Source: Salinilacustrithrix sp003476595
GTDB lineage: Bacteria > Actinomycetota > Acidimicrobiia > Acidimicrobiales > Salinilacustritrichaceae
Direction: 5' to 3'
DNA: 64,000 nucleotides
Assembly: GCA_963972525.1 (NCBI GenBank)
Contig: CAXAUZ010000002.1
Span: forward strand, 62,001 to 126,000
The position numbers were made by a program, and so were the translations under genes. Positions 1-7,387 of this stretch are shown here, piece by piece. The first letter of the stretch is position 1; every line of letters begins with the position of its first letter. The notes under the pieces were generated by a model. The model saw only the letters and a program-made list of their open reading frames with translations, was not told where the DNA came from and ran no database searches.

Positions 1-1008
1 GCCGAGCACCACTTCAAGGAGGTCGCCCAGGCGTGGGAGGTCCTGCGCGACCCGGAGAAGCGGGCTCGCTACGACCGGTTCGGCGACGCCGGCATCGGCG
101 GCGCCGGGCAGCCGGGCGGTGGTGATCCCTTCGGCGGCTTCGGCGGCGTCGGCGACATCTTCGACGCGTTCTTCGGCGGCCAGAGCCCCTTCGGCGGGGG
201 CGGCGCGGGTCGGTCCGGGCCGATGCGGGGGCCCGACCTCGAGGTCGTCACCGAGCTCGACTTCACCGAGGCCGTGTTCGGGGCCCAGCACAAGGTCGAC
301 GTCCGCACGGCGGTGGCCTGCGAGGTGTGTGACGCCACCGGCGCGACGCCGGGCACGTCGGCCACCACCTGCGCGGACTGCGGCGGCGCCGGTCAGGTCC
401 GGCGCGTGCGCCAGTCCCTGCTCGGCCAGATGGTCACCACCGCGGCGTGCCCCCGGTGCAACGGGGCGGGCGAGGTCATCGCCGACCCGTGCGGCAACTG
501 CGCGGGCGAGGGCCGGACCCTCCAGGACCGCTCCTTCACCGTCGACATCCCGCCCGGCGTCGACGCGGCGTCCACCCTGCGGCTGCAGGGTCGGGGCGCC
601 GCCGGGCCCCGGGGCGGTCCCCCCGGCGACCTCTACGTGCACTTCCGGGTGCGGCCCCACGACGTGTTCCGGCGCGATGGCGTCGACCTCCACGCCGACC
701 TGCACATCCCCGTGACCCAGGCGATGCTCGGCGCCGAGGTCGAGTTCGAGACCCTGGACGGCACGGAGGCGGTCACCGTCCCGCCGGCGACGCCGACCGG
801 GCACGTGTTCCGGTTCCGGGGCAAGGGCGTGCCGGTGGTCAACCGCGGCGGCCGGGGCGACCTGCACCTGCACGTCGTGATCGACCTGCCGCGCGACCTG
901 TCCGAGGAGCAGGAGGAGCTCGTCCGCCGGCTGGCCGAGCTCCGGGGCGAGCCCGTGGCCGAGGAGACCCGCGGCTTCTTCACCAAGCTGCGCACCGCCT
1001 TCAAGTGA
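1..1008 (+). CDS. dnaJ: Chaperone DnaJ, type I (5' end outside window)
   Basis: Hsp40 co-chaperone that delivers substrates to DnaK and stimulates its ATPase in the cytoplasm. The reading frame is open from base 1, so the first part of the J-domain, including the HPD motif, lies outside the window; what remains starts at the J-domain end (residues reading ...VLRDPEKRARYDRFGD). A Gly/Phe-rich linker follows, then a zinc region with four CxxCxGxG-type repeats (CEVCDATG, CADCGGAG, CPRCNGAG, CGNCAGEG), which defines type I DnaJ, and then the C-terminal substrate-binding domains. 335 residues are visible. Its stop codon overlaps the GTG start of rsmE by four bases (GTGA), so the two are translationally coupled, as in many actinobacteria. 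Confidence 0.97.
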   Translation, partial: AEHHFKEVAQAWEVLRDPEKRARYDRFGDAGIGGAGQPGGGDPFGGFGGVGDIFDAFFGGQSPFGGGGAGRSGPMRGPDLEVVTELDFTEAVFGAQHKVDVRTAVACEVCDATGATPGTSATTCADCGGAGQVRRVRQSLLGQMVTTAACPRCNGAGEVIADPCGNCAGEGRTLQDRSFTVDIPPGVDAASTLRLQGRGAAGPRGGPPGDLYVHFRVRPHDVFRRDGVDLHADLHIPVTQAMLGAEVEFETLDGTEAVTVPPATPTGHVFRFRGKGVPVVNRGGRGDLHLHVVIDLPRDLSEEQEELVRRLAELRGEPVAEETRGFFTKLRTAFK

Positions 1009-1694
1009 GCCCGCAGCCGCCGGACGGCGCGGCGCCCCACGTCCTCGTCGACGACGTCGAGGCGCCCGTCCTGAGCGACGATGCCCGCCACCACCTGGAC
1101 CGGGTGCGCCGCCTCCGCGACGGCGACGCCCTCACCGTCACCGACGGGCGCGGCGCGTGGCGAGCGGGCCGGTTCCGCGGGCGAGCCGAGATCGACCCGG
1201 ACGGCCCCGTGATCACGGTGCCGGCACCGGAGCCGGAGGTGACGGTCGCCTTCGCGCTGACCAAGTCCGACAAGCCCGATCTGGTGGTGCAGAAGCTCAC
1301 CGAGCTCGGTGTCGACCGCATCGTGCCGTTCCGGGCCGATCGCTCCGTGGTGCGGTGGGACGAGACCAAGGCGACCCGCCAGCACGAGCGCCTCGTCGCC
1401 ATCGCCCGGTCGGCCTGCGAGCAGTCGCACCGGTGCTGGCTCCCGGTGGTCGAGCCGGTGACCGACGTGGCCGACCTGGCCAGCCGGCGCGCGGTCCGCC
1501 TCGATCGGGGTCCGGTGGGCGTCTCGCTCGACCGTCCGGTCGTGGCCGTGGGGCCCGAGGGCGGCTGGTCGGACCGCGAGCGCGCCGCGCTCCCCGACAC
1601 GGCGGGCCTCGGACCCCATGTCCTGCGGGCCGAGACCGCGGCCATTACCGCCGGTGCCCTGCTCGGTGCGATGCGTAGCGGGTGGGGCCGGTGA
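1005..1694 (+). CDS. rsmE: 16S rRNA (uracil(1498)-N(3))-methyltransferase RsmE
   Basis: SAM-dependent SPOUT-class methyltransferase that methylates U1498 of 16S rRNA. The 229-residue length is normal for the family. An N-terminal PUA-like segment (residues about 5-65, with the SDDARHHLDRVRRLRDGD stretch typical of RsmE) precedes the knotted methyltransferase domain; the C-terminal SAM-binding knot reads VGPEGGWSDRE and then LRAETAAI, both hallmarks of RsmE. The GTG at 1005 is chosen because it overlaps the dnaJ stop by four bases and gives the expected N-terminus; the open frame extends further upstream but only antisense to real DnaJ coding. The dnaJ-rsmE pair is a common conserved neighbourhood. 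Confidence 0.95.
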   Translation: MSPQPPDGAAPHVLVDDVEAPVLSDDARHHLDRVRRLRDGDALTVTDGRGAWRAGRFRGRAEIDPDGPVITVPAPEPEVTVAFALTKSDKPDLVVQKLTELGVDRIVPFRADRSVVRWDETKATRQHERLVAIARSACEQSHRCWLPVVEPVTDVADLASRRAVRLDRGPVGVSLDRPVVAVGPEGGWSDRERAALPDTAGLGPHVLRAETAAITAGALLGAMRSGWGR

Positions 1695-1809
1695 GCGGTG
1701 CGGCCCCGCGCCAACCGGCAGATTGTCCCGATTGTCACGGTGGGGAGCCTTGTGCGGAGCGTGGTCGATGCCTACGTTGAGCGTTGACGACGGGTGGGAA
1801 CGGACGGAG

Positions 1810-2340
1810 ATGATGATGGAAGACCTCGACGAGGCGGGACTCGCGTACAGCCGCAAGGTCGGCGAGCGCCTGCGCGCCATCCGCCGTCAGAAGCGGCTGA
1901 GCCTCCACGACGTGGAAGCGGCCTCCGACTCGGAGTTCAAGGCATCCGTGCTCGGCGCCTACGAGCGCGGCGAGCGCTCCATCTCGGTGCCTCGCCTGCA
2001 CCGCCTGGCCGGGTTCTACGACGTCCCCGTCGACCAGCTGCTGCCCACCGACGAGGAGGGCGAGGTCATCGACCTCACCGACCGTGCGCTGGCCCGCCAG
2101 GGCGAGAACCAGCTCGTCCTCGACCTGCAGATGCTGTCCGAGCTCGGTGGCCCCGAGGGCGCCATGCTCAACCGCTACATCCGCACCATCCAGATCCAGC
2201 GCCAGGACTTCAACGGCCGGATGCTCACCATCCGCAAGGACGACGTCCGGGCCATCGCCTGCATCCTCGGGGTGGCGACGGATCGCACGATGGACCGGCT
2301 CGACCAGCTCGGGCTGTGCCGGGCCGGGGCGTCGCGCTGA
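1810..2340 (+). CDS. bldD: BldD-like XRE-family transcriptional regulator with c-di-GMP-binding signature
   Basis: DNA-binding regulator resembling BldD, the c-di-GMP-responsive developmental master repressor of Streptomyces. Residues about 14-78 form an XRE helix-turn-helix (RKVGERLRAIRRQKRLSLHD, then SVLGAYERGERSISVPRL and a VPVDQLLP end, all close to BldD). Residues about 100-176 match the BldD C-terminal domain, and R131-x-D133 followed by eight residues and R142-x-x-D145 reproduces the RxD-X8-RxxD signature that binds c-di-GMP in Streptomyces BldD. Three ATGs lie in tandem at 1810, 1813 and 1816; GGAG at 1806-1809 best serves the third. An upstream ATG at 1768 is possible. Orthology is inferred from pattern, not from a search. 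Confidence 0.85.
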   Translation: MMMEDLDEAGLAYSRKVGERLRAIRRQKRLSLHDVEAASDSEFKASVLGAYERGERSISVPRLHRLAGFYDVPVDQLLPTDEEGEVIDLTDRALARQGENQLVLDLQMLSELGGPEGAMLNRYIRTIQIQRQDFNGRMLTIRKDDVRAIACILGVATDRTMDRLDQLGLCRAGASR

Positions 2341-3497
2341 GCCGAGCCGACAAGCGAGGCGACCATGGGCACGGCGCCTACCTCCACATCCCGTTCTGCT
2401 CGACGCGCTGCGACTACTGCGCGTTCGCGACCTGGACCGACCGCGGGCACCTGGTCGACCGCTACCTGGCCGGCCTCGCCACCGAGGTCGATCGGGCCGT
2501 CGCTGACGGCCTGCCCCCGCTGACGTCGGTCTTCGTGGGCGGCGGCACCCCGACGCTCGTGCCCGCCGAGGGCCTCGTCGACGTGCTGTCCCGCCTGCCG
2601 CTGGCGCCCGGGGCCGAGGTCACCATCGAGGCCAACCCGGATTCGGTGACCGCCGAGTCGCTGCGCACGTACCGGCGCGGTGGGGTGAACCGCATGTCCT
2701 TCGGCGTGCAGTCGATGCGCGAGCACGTGCTCGCCGCCCTCGGCCGCACCCACGACCCCGACAACGTGCGCCAGGCCGTGGCCTGGACCCGGGAGGCCGG
2801 GTTCGAGACGTTCAACCTCGACCTGATCATGGGCGCCGCCGGTGAGTCGGTGGCGGACTGGGCGTCGAGCATCGACGACGTGCTCGCGCTCGACCCGCCC
2901 CACGTGTCGGCCTACGGGCTGACGGTCGAGCCCGGGACGCCGCTCGCCGCCGATCCCGACCGCCACCCCGACGACGACGACCAGGCCGACAAGTACCTGC
3001 TGACCGAGGCCCGCCTCGACGCCGCCGGGCTGCGCTGGTACGAGGTGTCGAACTGGGCCCGCCCCGGCCACGAGTGCCGGCACAACCGCCTGTACTGGGA
3101 GGCGGGGGAGTACCTGGGGTTCGGGTGCGCGGCCCACAACCACCGCGGTGGGCGCCGCTGGTGGAACCTGCGCACCCCCGAGCGCTACCTCGACGCCGTG
3201 GAGGCCGGCACGTCCACCGAGGCCGCCGGCGAGGACCTCGACGAGGGAACCCGCCGGCTCGAGGCCCTCCAGCTCGCGCTCCGGACCCGCGAGGGCGTGC
3301 CGGTCGCGGCGTTGGACCTCGACGACCCCTCGCTCGAGGGCCTGGTCGTGGTGGATGGCGACCGGGCGGTGCTGACCCCGGAGGGGCGGCTGCTCGCCAA
3401 CGAGGTCGCGGTCCGGCTCCGGACCGATGTTGCCGTCGGCGTGGGTCGCCGGGCTCAGGCCGGCGACGACGGGACCGGCGGCACCTCGAAGACCTGA
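2316..3497 (+). CDS. hemW: Radical SAM family heme chaperone HemW (coproporphyrinogen III oxidase-like)
   Basis: Radical SAM protein that in characterised members carries and inserts heme rather than oxidising coproporphyrinogen. The cluster-binding CxxxCxxC motif is C28, C32 and C35 (FCSTRCDYC), followed by the VGGGTPT motif, EANPDSV, NRMSFGVQS and FNLDLIMG segments typical of HemN/HemW, and the C-terminal HemW domain with HNRLYWEAGEYLGFG. Length (393 residues) suits HemW; the extra N-terminal cysteine region of true HemN is absent. The GTG at 2316 is the only in-frame start giving a short N-terminus and overlaps the regulator gene by 25 bases. The 3' end overlaps the convergent LysM gene by 43 bases. 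Confidence 0.93.
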   Translation: MPGRGVALSRADKRGDHGHGAYLHIPFCSTRCDYCAFATWTDRGHLVDRYLAGLATEVDRAVADGLPPLTSVFVGGGTPTLVPAEGLVDVLSRLPLAPGAEVTIEANPDSVTAESLRTYRRGGVNRMSFGVQSMREHVLAALGRTHDPDNVRQAVAWTREAGFETFNLDLIMGAAGESVADWASSIDDVLALDPPHVSAYGLTVEPGTPLAADPDRHPDDDDQADKYLLTEARLDAAGLRWYEVSNWARPGHECRHNRLYWEAGEYLGFGCAAHNHRGGRRWWNLRTPERYLDAVEAGTSTEAAGEDLDEGTRRLEALQLALRTREGVPVAALDLDDPSLEGLVVVDGDRAVLTPEGRLLANEVAVRLRTDVAVGVGRRAQAGDDGTGGTSKT

Positions 3498-4198
3498 CCA
3501 GAGTGGATGAGGTCGGGGTCGGCCGGGTCGACGAGCCTGCCGCGGTTGACCTCGACGAGGGTGCGCCAGAACGGGTCGACCTCGGCATCGGACGGCGGTC
3601 GCCCCCAGGCATCGGCCAGCAGCTCCTCGGCGGTCGACCAGAACGACTCGCCGGCGGCGACGGTCCACGTCCTCGGGATCGGCGTCGGGGTCATCACCGC
3701 CGTGCCGCCCTCGCCTGTCGACGGGCGGTGGGGTCGCATCGTGGCGGTGCCGGCCGGCGCCTCGACCCGGTGCTGGGTGACGAGGGGCGCCTCGGCCACC
3801 GGGGTCATCGTGACCGCGTCGGGTGCGCCGACCTCGTCCTGACCGCCGACCGTGGATGCGGCCGCCAGGCCGACCCCGAGTCCGGCGTGCACCAGCCGGC
3901 GCACGCCGGGCAGCGCCAGGGCGTCGGCGAGGCGGTGCCCGCCGGCGACGCGCAGGGCGCTCGAGGCGACGTGCACGGCGGACAGCGCCAGCACGTACCA
4001 GACGCTCACCTCGGCGAGCAGCCGCACGAACGCCATGGCCGCGGCCGCCGGCTCGTGGGCGTCCGCCCAGGCGGTGAGCCGGTCGAGGGAACCGAGGGGC
4101 GGTGCCATCAGCTCCCCGCGGGCGGCGAGGCGCAGGGCGCCGCCGGCGGCCACCAGGCCGACGAGCCAGAGCACCGCCCGTCCGGCCCGGCGGCTCAT
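3455..4198 (-). CDS. Membrane protein with C-terminal LysM-like domain
   Basis: A 247-residue protein of unknown exact role. Two hydrophobic segments lie near the N-terminus (about residues 7-25 and 50-75, rich in Ala/Val/Leu), a hydrophilic linker follows, and the last 70 residues (RTWTVAAGESFWSTAEELL ... LVEVNRGRL ... GQVFEVP) look like a LysM peptidoglycan-binding module, expanded by a short insert. The ATG at 4198 overlaps the stop of the upstream pseudokinase gene (ATGA), so both belong to one transcript downstream of the pilus genes. A cell-wall role is inferred from LysM and from its partner; it could anchor or signal at the envelope. Confidence 0.75.
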   Translation of the reverse strand: MSRRAGRAVLWLVGLVAAGGALRLAARGELMAPPLGSLDRLTAWADAHEPAAAAMAFVRLLAEVSVWYVLALSAVHVASSALRVAGGHRLADALALPGVRRLVHAGLGVGLAAASTVGGQDEVGAPDAVTMTPVAEAPLVTQHRVEAPAGTATMRPHRPSTGEGGTAVMTPTPIPRTWTVAAGESFWSTAEELLADAWGRPPSDAEVDPFWRTLVEVNRGRLVDPADPDLIHSGQVFEVPPVPSSPA

Positions 4199-5769
4199 CC
4201 GGCGACCTCGACGGTGCGGGACCCGTCGGGTGTCGTGAGCACCGGTGACGGGCACGCTCCGGCGCCGGCTGCGATGGCGGTCGCACCGGGCACCGTGGCC
4301 AGGGTCTCGACCTCGACGGGTTCGTCCAGGCGCCACTCGGGGAACACGAACACCTCGCCGGTCTCGGGGCGGAGCAGGGCAGGCGTGGCGACGCCGTCGC
4401 AGCTCCAGTCGCCGAGCGCCACGAGGTCGCCCTCCTGGCCGAGCTCCACCGAGACGCTCCCGACCTGGGCCGAGCGACCGTCGAGCACGACCTCCTCGGG
4501 GCAGCCGTCGCCGTCGACGTCGGGTCCCGCGACGTCCGGCACGGTGCAGGAGTCCGGCAACGGACCGGTGGCCGGTGCCGGTGCGGTGGTGCTCGTGGTG
4601 GTCTGGCCCGGCGCGGTGGTGGGCGGCGCGGTGGTGGTGGTCGTGGCCGCGGAGACCGGGTCGGAGCCGAGCGGGCGGACGGCGCGGGCGCCGGCGACGC
4701 CACCGACCACGCCGATGGCGAGCACCACGAGCAGCAGGGCGGCCCGGAGCAGGGGGAGGCGCCGCCGCCGCTCCTCCGGCGCGCGCCGGTCGGGCAGGGG
4801 CACGCTGGGTCCGGACGGCGTGGGCGGTGCGGCCTCGTGCTCGATCCGGGCCCGCTCCCGGGGGCCCTCGTCGGGCGGGGTGAAGACCGGGAGCGGGCCG
4901 GTGACGGCCTCGGGCGCCGCGGCCAGCGCGGCCCAGTCCGCATCGGTGCCGTCGTCGTCGAGCTGGTCGAGCGAGCCCAGGCCGGCGTAGGGGCCGGCAT
5001 CGGCGTCGAGCTCGTCGGCGTTGCGGTCGTCGTCGGCCACGGCGGCCAGCCAGCTCAGGTCCTCGTCGGTCCAGCCCAGGTCCGCGGTGGGGTCCACGTC
5101 GGCCGGCAGCTCGGCGAACCACGGCGCGACCTTCACCGCCGCGCTCGGGGTCGGCAGGGAGCACTCGGGCACGGCGGCGTGCACCGCCTTGGCCAGCTGC
5201 CGGGCGGTGAGGCGCTGGTCGCGCCGCTCCCTCGTGGTCTGGGCGACGATGGCGTCGAGCTCCTTTCGGGCCTGGCGCTGCCGAGCGGCGCGCCGCACGC
5301 CGCCGGGCGGGTTCGCCCACGGGAGGTCGGCGCCGGCGCGGAGCAGGCTGCCGAGCAGTCGCCCCATGGCGGCCACGTCGTCCGCAGCACCGTCGTCGGT
5401 GCGGTCCTGGGCCATCCCGAACCCGCACAGGCGGGGACGGCCCCGGTCGTCGAGGAGCACGTGGGCGGCCTCGATGTCGCCGTGGACCACGTCGAGGCGG
5501 TGCAGCGCGTGGACGACGTCGGCGACGGCGCACACGATGCCCGCCGCGTGGTCCAGCGGGAAGGGCCCGAGCCGGGCGAGCGCGGTGCCAGCGTGGCGGA
5601 GCCGGATCGAGCGCTCGTCGACGCCGAGCAGGTCCACGACCCCGGGGTGCCGGCAGCGGGCGAGCATGGCGGCCTCCCGGGTGAGGCGGGCCACGTCGCC
5701 GTCGCTGCGCGCTTCTTTGACCACCACCAGGCCGTCCTCGGCCTCCTCGGTGCGCACGGCGATGACCAT
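4195..5769 (-). CDS. Membrane-anchored pseudokinase with extracellular FG-GAP-like domain
   Basis: Residues 1-190 fold like a bacterial Ser/Thr protein kinase: a VVVK lysine (K18), a catalytic-loop equivalent HGDIEAAHVLL (H96-G97-D98), but the metal-binding DFG motif is replaced by CGFG (C115-G118), so the Mg-chelating Asp is missing and the glycine-rich loop is reduced. This argues for a pseudokinase, as in the mycobacterial MviN kinase-like domain. A long acidic linker, one transmembrane helix (about residues 335-355) and a Thr-rich stalk lead to an extracellular domain with a DVDGDGCPEE Asp-rich loop of the FG-GAP/VCBS type. A promoter-like TTGATG-18-TAGCGT precedes the ATG by seven bases, suggesting a leaderless message. 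Target unknown. Confidence 0.8.
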   Translation of the reverse strand: MVIAVRTEEAEDGLVVVKEARSDGDVARLTREAAMLARCRHPGVVDLLGVDERSIRLRHAGTALARLGPFPLDHAAGIVCAVADVVHALHRLDVVHGDIEAAHVLLDDRGRPRLCGFGMAQDRTDDGAADDVAAMGRLLGSLLRAGADLPWANPPGGVRRAARQRQARKELDAIVAQTTRERRDQRLTARQLAKAVHAAVPECSLPTPSAAVKVAPWFAELPADVDPTADLGWTDEDLSWLAAVADDDRNADELDADAGPYAGLGSLDQLDDDGTDADWAALAAAPEAVTGPLPVFTPPDEGPRERARIEHEAAPPTPSGPSVPLPDRRAPEERRRRLPLLRAALLLVVLAIGVVGGVAGARAVRPLGSDPVSAATTTTTAPPTTAPGQTTTSTTAPAPATGPLPDSCTVPDVAGPDVDGDGCPEEVVLDGRSAQVGSVSVELGQEGDLVALGDWSCDGVATPALLRPETGEVFVFPEWRLDEPVEVETLATVPGATAIAAGAGACPSPVLTTPDGSRTVEVAG

Positions 5770-5776
5770 CGCGCTG

Positions 5777-5806
5777 ACGCTACCGGAAGGGCATGAGATG
5801 CATCAA
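5777..5806 (-). promoter_or_regulatory. Promoter of the pseudokinase gene
   Basis: Reading the minus strand, TTGATG (5806-5801), an 18-base spacer and TAGCGT (5782-5777) form a sigma70-like promoter. Only seven bases separate the -10 hexamer from the ATG at 5769, so transcription would start at or next to the start codon. The -35 element sits inside the end of the upstream TadG-like gene. Confidence 0.5.
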
Positions 5807-6252
5807 GGTGCAGTGATGCCTCGGCGCACCTCGCCGTCGACCCGAGCCGAGATCGTGAGCACGTCGCGGGACGGATCGCCGAGAGCCTGGACGAAGAGGT
5901 GCCGCACCGTCCGGCGCACCGTGACCACCACGCCATCGCCGTCGGGCTCGGCGGAGACGAGCTCGAGGCCGTCGATGCCGGCGGCGGCGACCGCCTGGGC
6001 CGCGATCGCCTCCACCCGATCGGGGTCGTAGACGATCTCGCCGCTCGTGCGAACCGCGTCGAGGTCGACGCCGGCGCCGGCGGCGTCGTTCGCGGCGTCG
6101 AAGGCCACGTTGTAGGCCTCGCGCTGGCCCAGGTACACGATGGCCGAGTCCACGGCGATGGCGCCGAGCAGCAGCACGATGAGGACGGCGGCCGGCATGA
6201 GCATCAGCACCGAGCCGCGCTCGTGGCGCCGGGCCGGCGTGGCTCGCCTCAC
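5803..6252 (-). CDS. TadG-like pilus assembly protein
   Basis: A 149-residue predicted membrane protein, last gene of the Tad pilus operon. The N-terminal stretch ERGSVLMLMPAAVLIVLLLGAIAVD is a charged start followed by one long transmembrane helix, as in TadE/TadG minor pilins; the body QREAYNVAFDAANDAAGAGVD resembles the TadG Ala-rich helix. The GTG at 6252 overlaps the upstream stop by four bases (GTGA). Known TadE/F/G proteins are pseudopilins needed for assembly or stability of Flp fibres at the membrane. It is shorter than Gram-negative TadG and lacks the von Willebrand part. Confidence 0.75.
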   Translation of the reverse strand: MRRATPARRHERGSVLMLMPAAVLIVLLLGAIAVDSAIVYLGQREAYNVAFDAANDAAGAGVDLDAVRTSGEIVYDPDRVEAIAAQAVAAAGIDGLELVSAEPDGDGVVVTVRRTVRHLFVQALGDPSRDVLTISARVDGEVRRGITAP

Positions 6253-6725
6253 TGGATGCACGACGCCACGCCACCGACGCCGGAGCGGGTGGGGTCGATG
6301 AGCTCGCCGCGGGTGGCCTGCACGTCGAAGGCATCCCCGAACCCGCCGACGAAGGGCAGGCGGATGGCGGGGACCTGGAGCGCCACCGTGACCTCGATGC
6401 GCTCGCAGCGGACGAAGGCGGCGTCGGCCGGTCCGAGCCGGACCGTGGCGGGACCGGTGCGGCCGTGGTCGGCGAGGGTGTCGGTGGCGATCGCGGCGGC
6501 GCCGGCCCGGAGCGCATCGGCGGTGGTGGTCTGCCCGGCGGCTTCGACCACCCAGCGCGCCGACTCCCGAGCCGCGGCGTCGGCGGCGAACTTGGCGTCG
6601 ACGACACCCCAGATGTTGGTGATGAGCAAGGCGCCGCCCACGAAGATGAGCAGCCCGAAGGGGAGCACCTCCATGCCGCCGGCCTGGCCTCGCTCGCCAC
6701 GGCGCCGGAGCCCGGAGCCCGTCAC
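6249..6725 (-). CDS. TadE-like pseudopilin
   Basis: A 158-residue single-pass protein. The N-terminus GERGQAGGMEVLPFGLLIFVGGALL has the RGQ/G-x-x-x-E type pseudopilin start followed by a transmembrane helix, typical for TadE; the following DAKFAADAAARESARWVVEAA helix resembles TadE/TadG proteins. The C-terminal part has two cysteines (CERIEV and the last SCIQ) that could form a disulfide outside the membrane. The start GTG 6725 and the stop 6249 both overlap neighbouring genes by four bases, so it is tightly coupled within the pilus operon. Confidence 0.78.
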   Translation of the reverse strand: MTGSGLRRRGERGQAGGMEVLPFGLLIFVGGALLITNIWGVVDAKFAADAAARESARWVVEAAGQTTTADALRAGAAAIATDTLADHGRTGPATVRLGPADAAFVRCERIEVTVALQVPAIRLPFVGGFGDAFDVQATRGELIDPTRSGVGGVASCIQ

Positions 6726-7156
6726 GGCCCCGCCGCCTGGAAGATCTCGAGCCGGGCGCGCATCGTGCGGCTGAACTCGGTGGGGCTGTAGCCCGACCAG
6801 CGCACCGGCAGCAGGATCGGCAGCGCCGCGTCGACGGTGACCGCCACGGTGTCGTCGCGCCCGTCGCCATCGGCGTCCGCGAAGGCGAAGTCGAAGTCGG
6901 CGTCGTCGCCGTACCCGCCGAGGCGCCGGCGGGCCTCCTCGGCGTAGGCGTCGAAGCGGGCCTGGTCCAGGTCGGTGCCCTCGTTCGCGGCCCGCTGGGC
7001 CAGGTCGGACGCCACGGCGGTGACGGTGGTGCGCGCGTGCAGGCCGAAGAGGACCTGCACGGTGAAGAGCAGGAAGATCAGGAACACCGTGAAGCCGAAG
7101 GCGGTCGCGAAGACGCCGGTGCCCCGGTCGCTCGTGGAGGGAGCTCGTGCGGGCAC
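6722..7156 (-). CDS. TadE-like pseudopilin
   Basis: A 144-residue protein with a basic N-terminus and one transmembrane helix (about residues 15-38, FATAFGFTVFLIFLLFTVQV), followed by HARTTVTAVASDLAQRAANEG, the amphipathic helix normal in TadE-like proteins. An Asp-rich loop (FADADGDGRDD) in the exposed domain could bind calcium. It is the first of three consecutive TadE/TadG-like genes, and its stop overlaps the next gene by four bases. Role as minor pilin is inferred from architecture and operon position. Confidence 0.77.
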   Translation of the reverse strand: MPARAPSTSDRGTGVFATAFGFTVFLIFLLFTVQVLFGLHARTTVTAVASDLAQRAANEGTDLDQARFDAYAEEARRRLGGYGDDADFDFAFADADGDGRDDTVAVTVDAALPILLPVRWSGYSPTEFSRTMRARLEIFQAAGP

Positions 7157-7162
7157 CGCCGA

Positions 7163-7363
7163 TCAGCCGCTGGCGCCGCCGTCGGATCCGATGATGTTCA
7201 CCTGGTTCTCGGTGTTCTCGGCGGTGTCGCTCCAGATGCTGTCGAAGGTCAGCCACATGGCCGCGCCGAGCAGGGCCATGATCAGCACGGCGATGGCGGT
7301 CGAGATGACGCCCTCGCCGCGGTCGCCCCGTCGGCGGGGGGTGCGGGTGGTGGTGGTGGTCAT
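7163..7363 (-). CDS. Small pilin-like membrane peptide
   Basis: A 66-residue peptide: a basic N-terminus (RTPRRRGDRGEGVISTA), one hydrophobic helix (about residues 23-42) and a short polar tail. The G-E-G-V-I start just before the helix recalls the processed end of Flp pilins (G/xxxxE), so this is the best candidate in the operon for a major or minor pilin, although it does not match the classic Flp consensus. It has its own clear ribosome binding site (GAGGAGAG before the ATG at 7363) and sits between tadC and the TadE-like genes, a normal place for pilin genes. Confidence 0.65.
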   Translation of the reverse strand: MTTTTTRTPRRRGDRGEGVISTAIAVLIMALLGAAMWLTFDSIWSDTAENTENQVNIIGSDGGASG

Positions 7364-7387
7364 GGGTTCTCTCCTCGGTGTTGCGGA

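Noticed and set aside
2175..5000. Very long minus-strand frame of 941 residues
   Set aside because: Arg/Pro/Ala-rich low-complexity shadow of hemW and of the pseudokinase in another frame; no domain and a poor third-position pattern.
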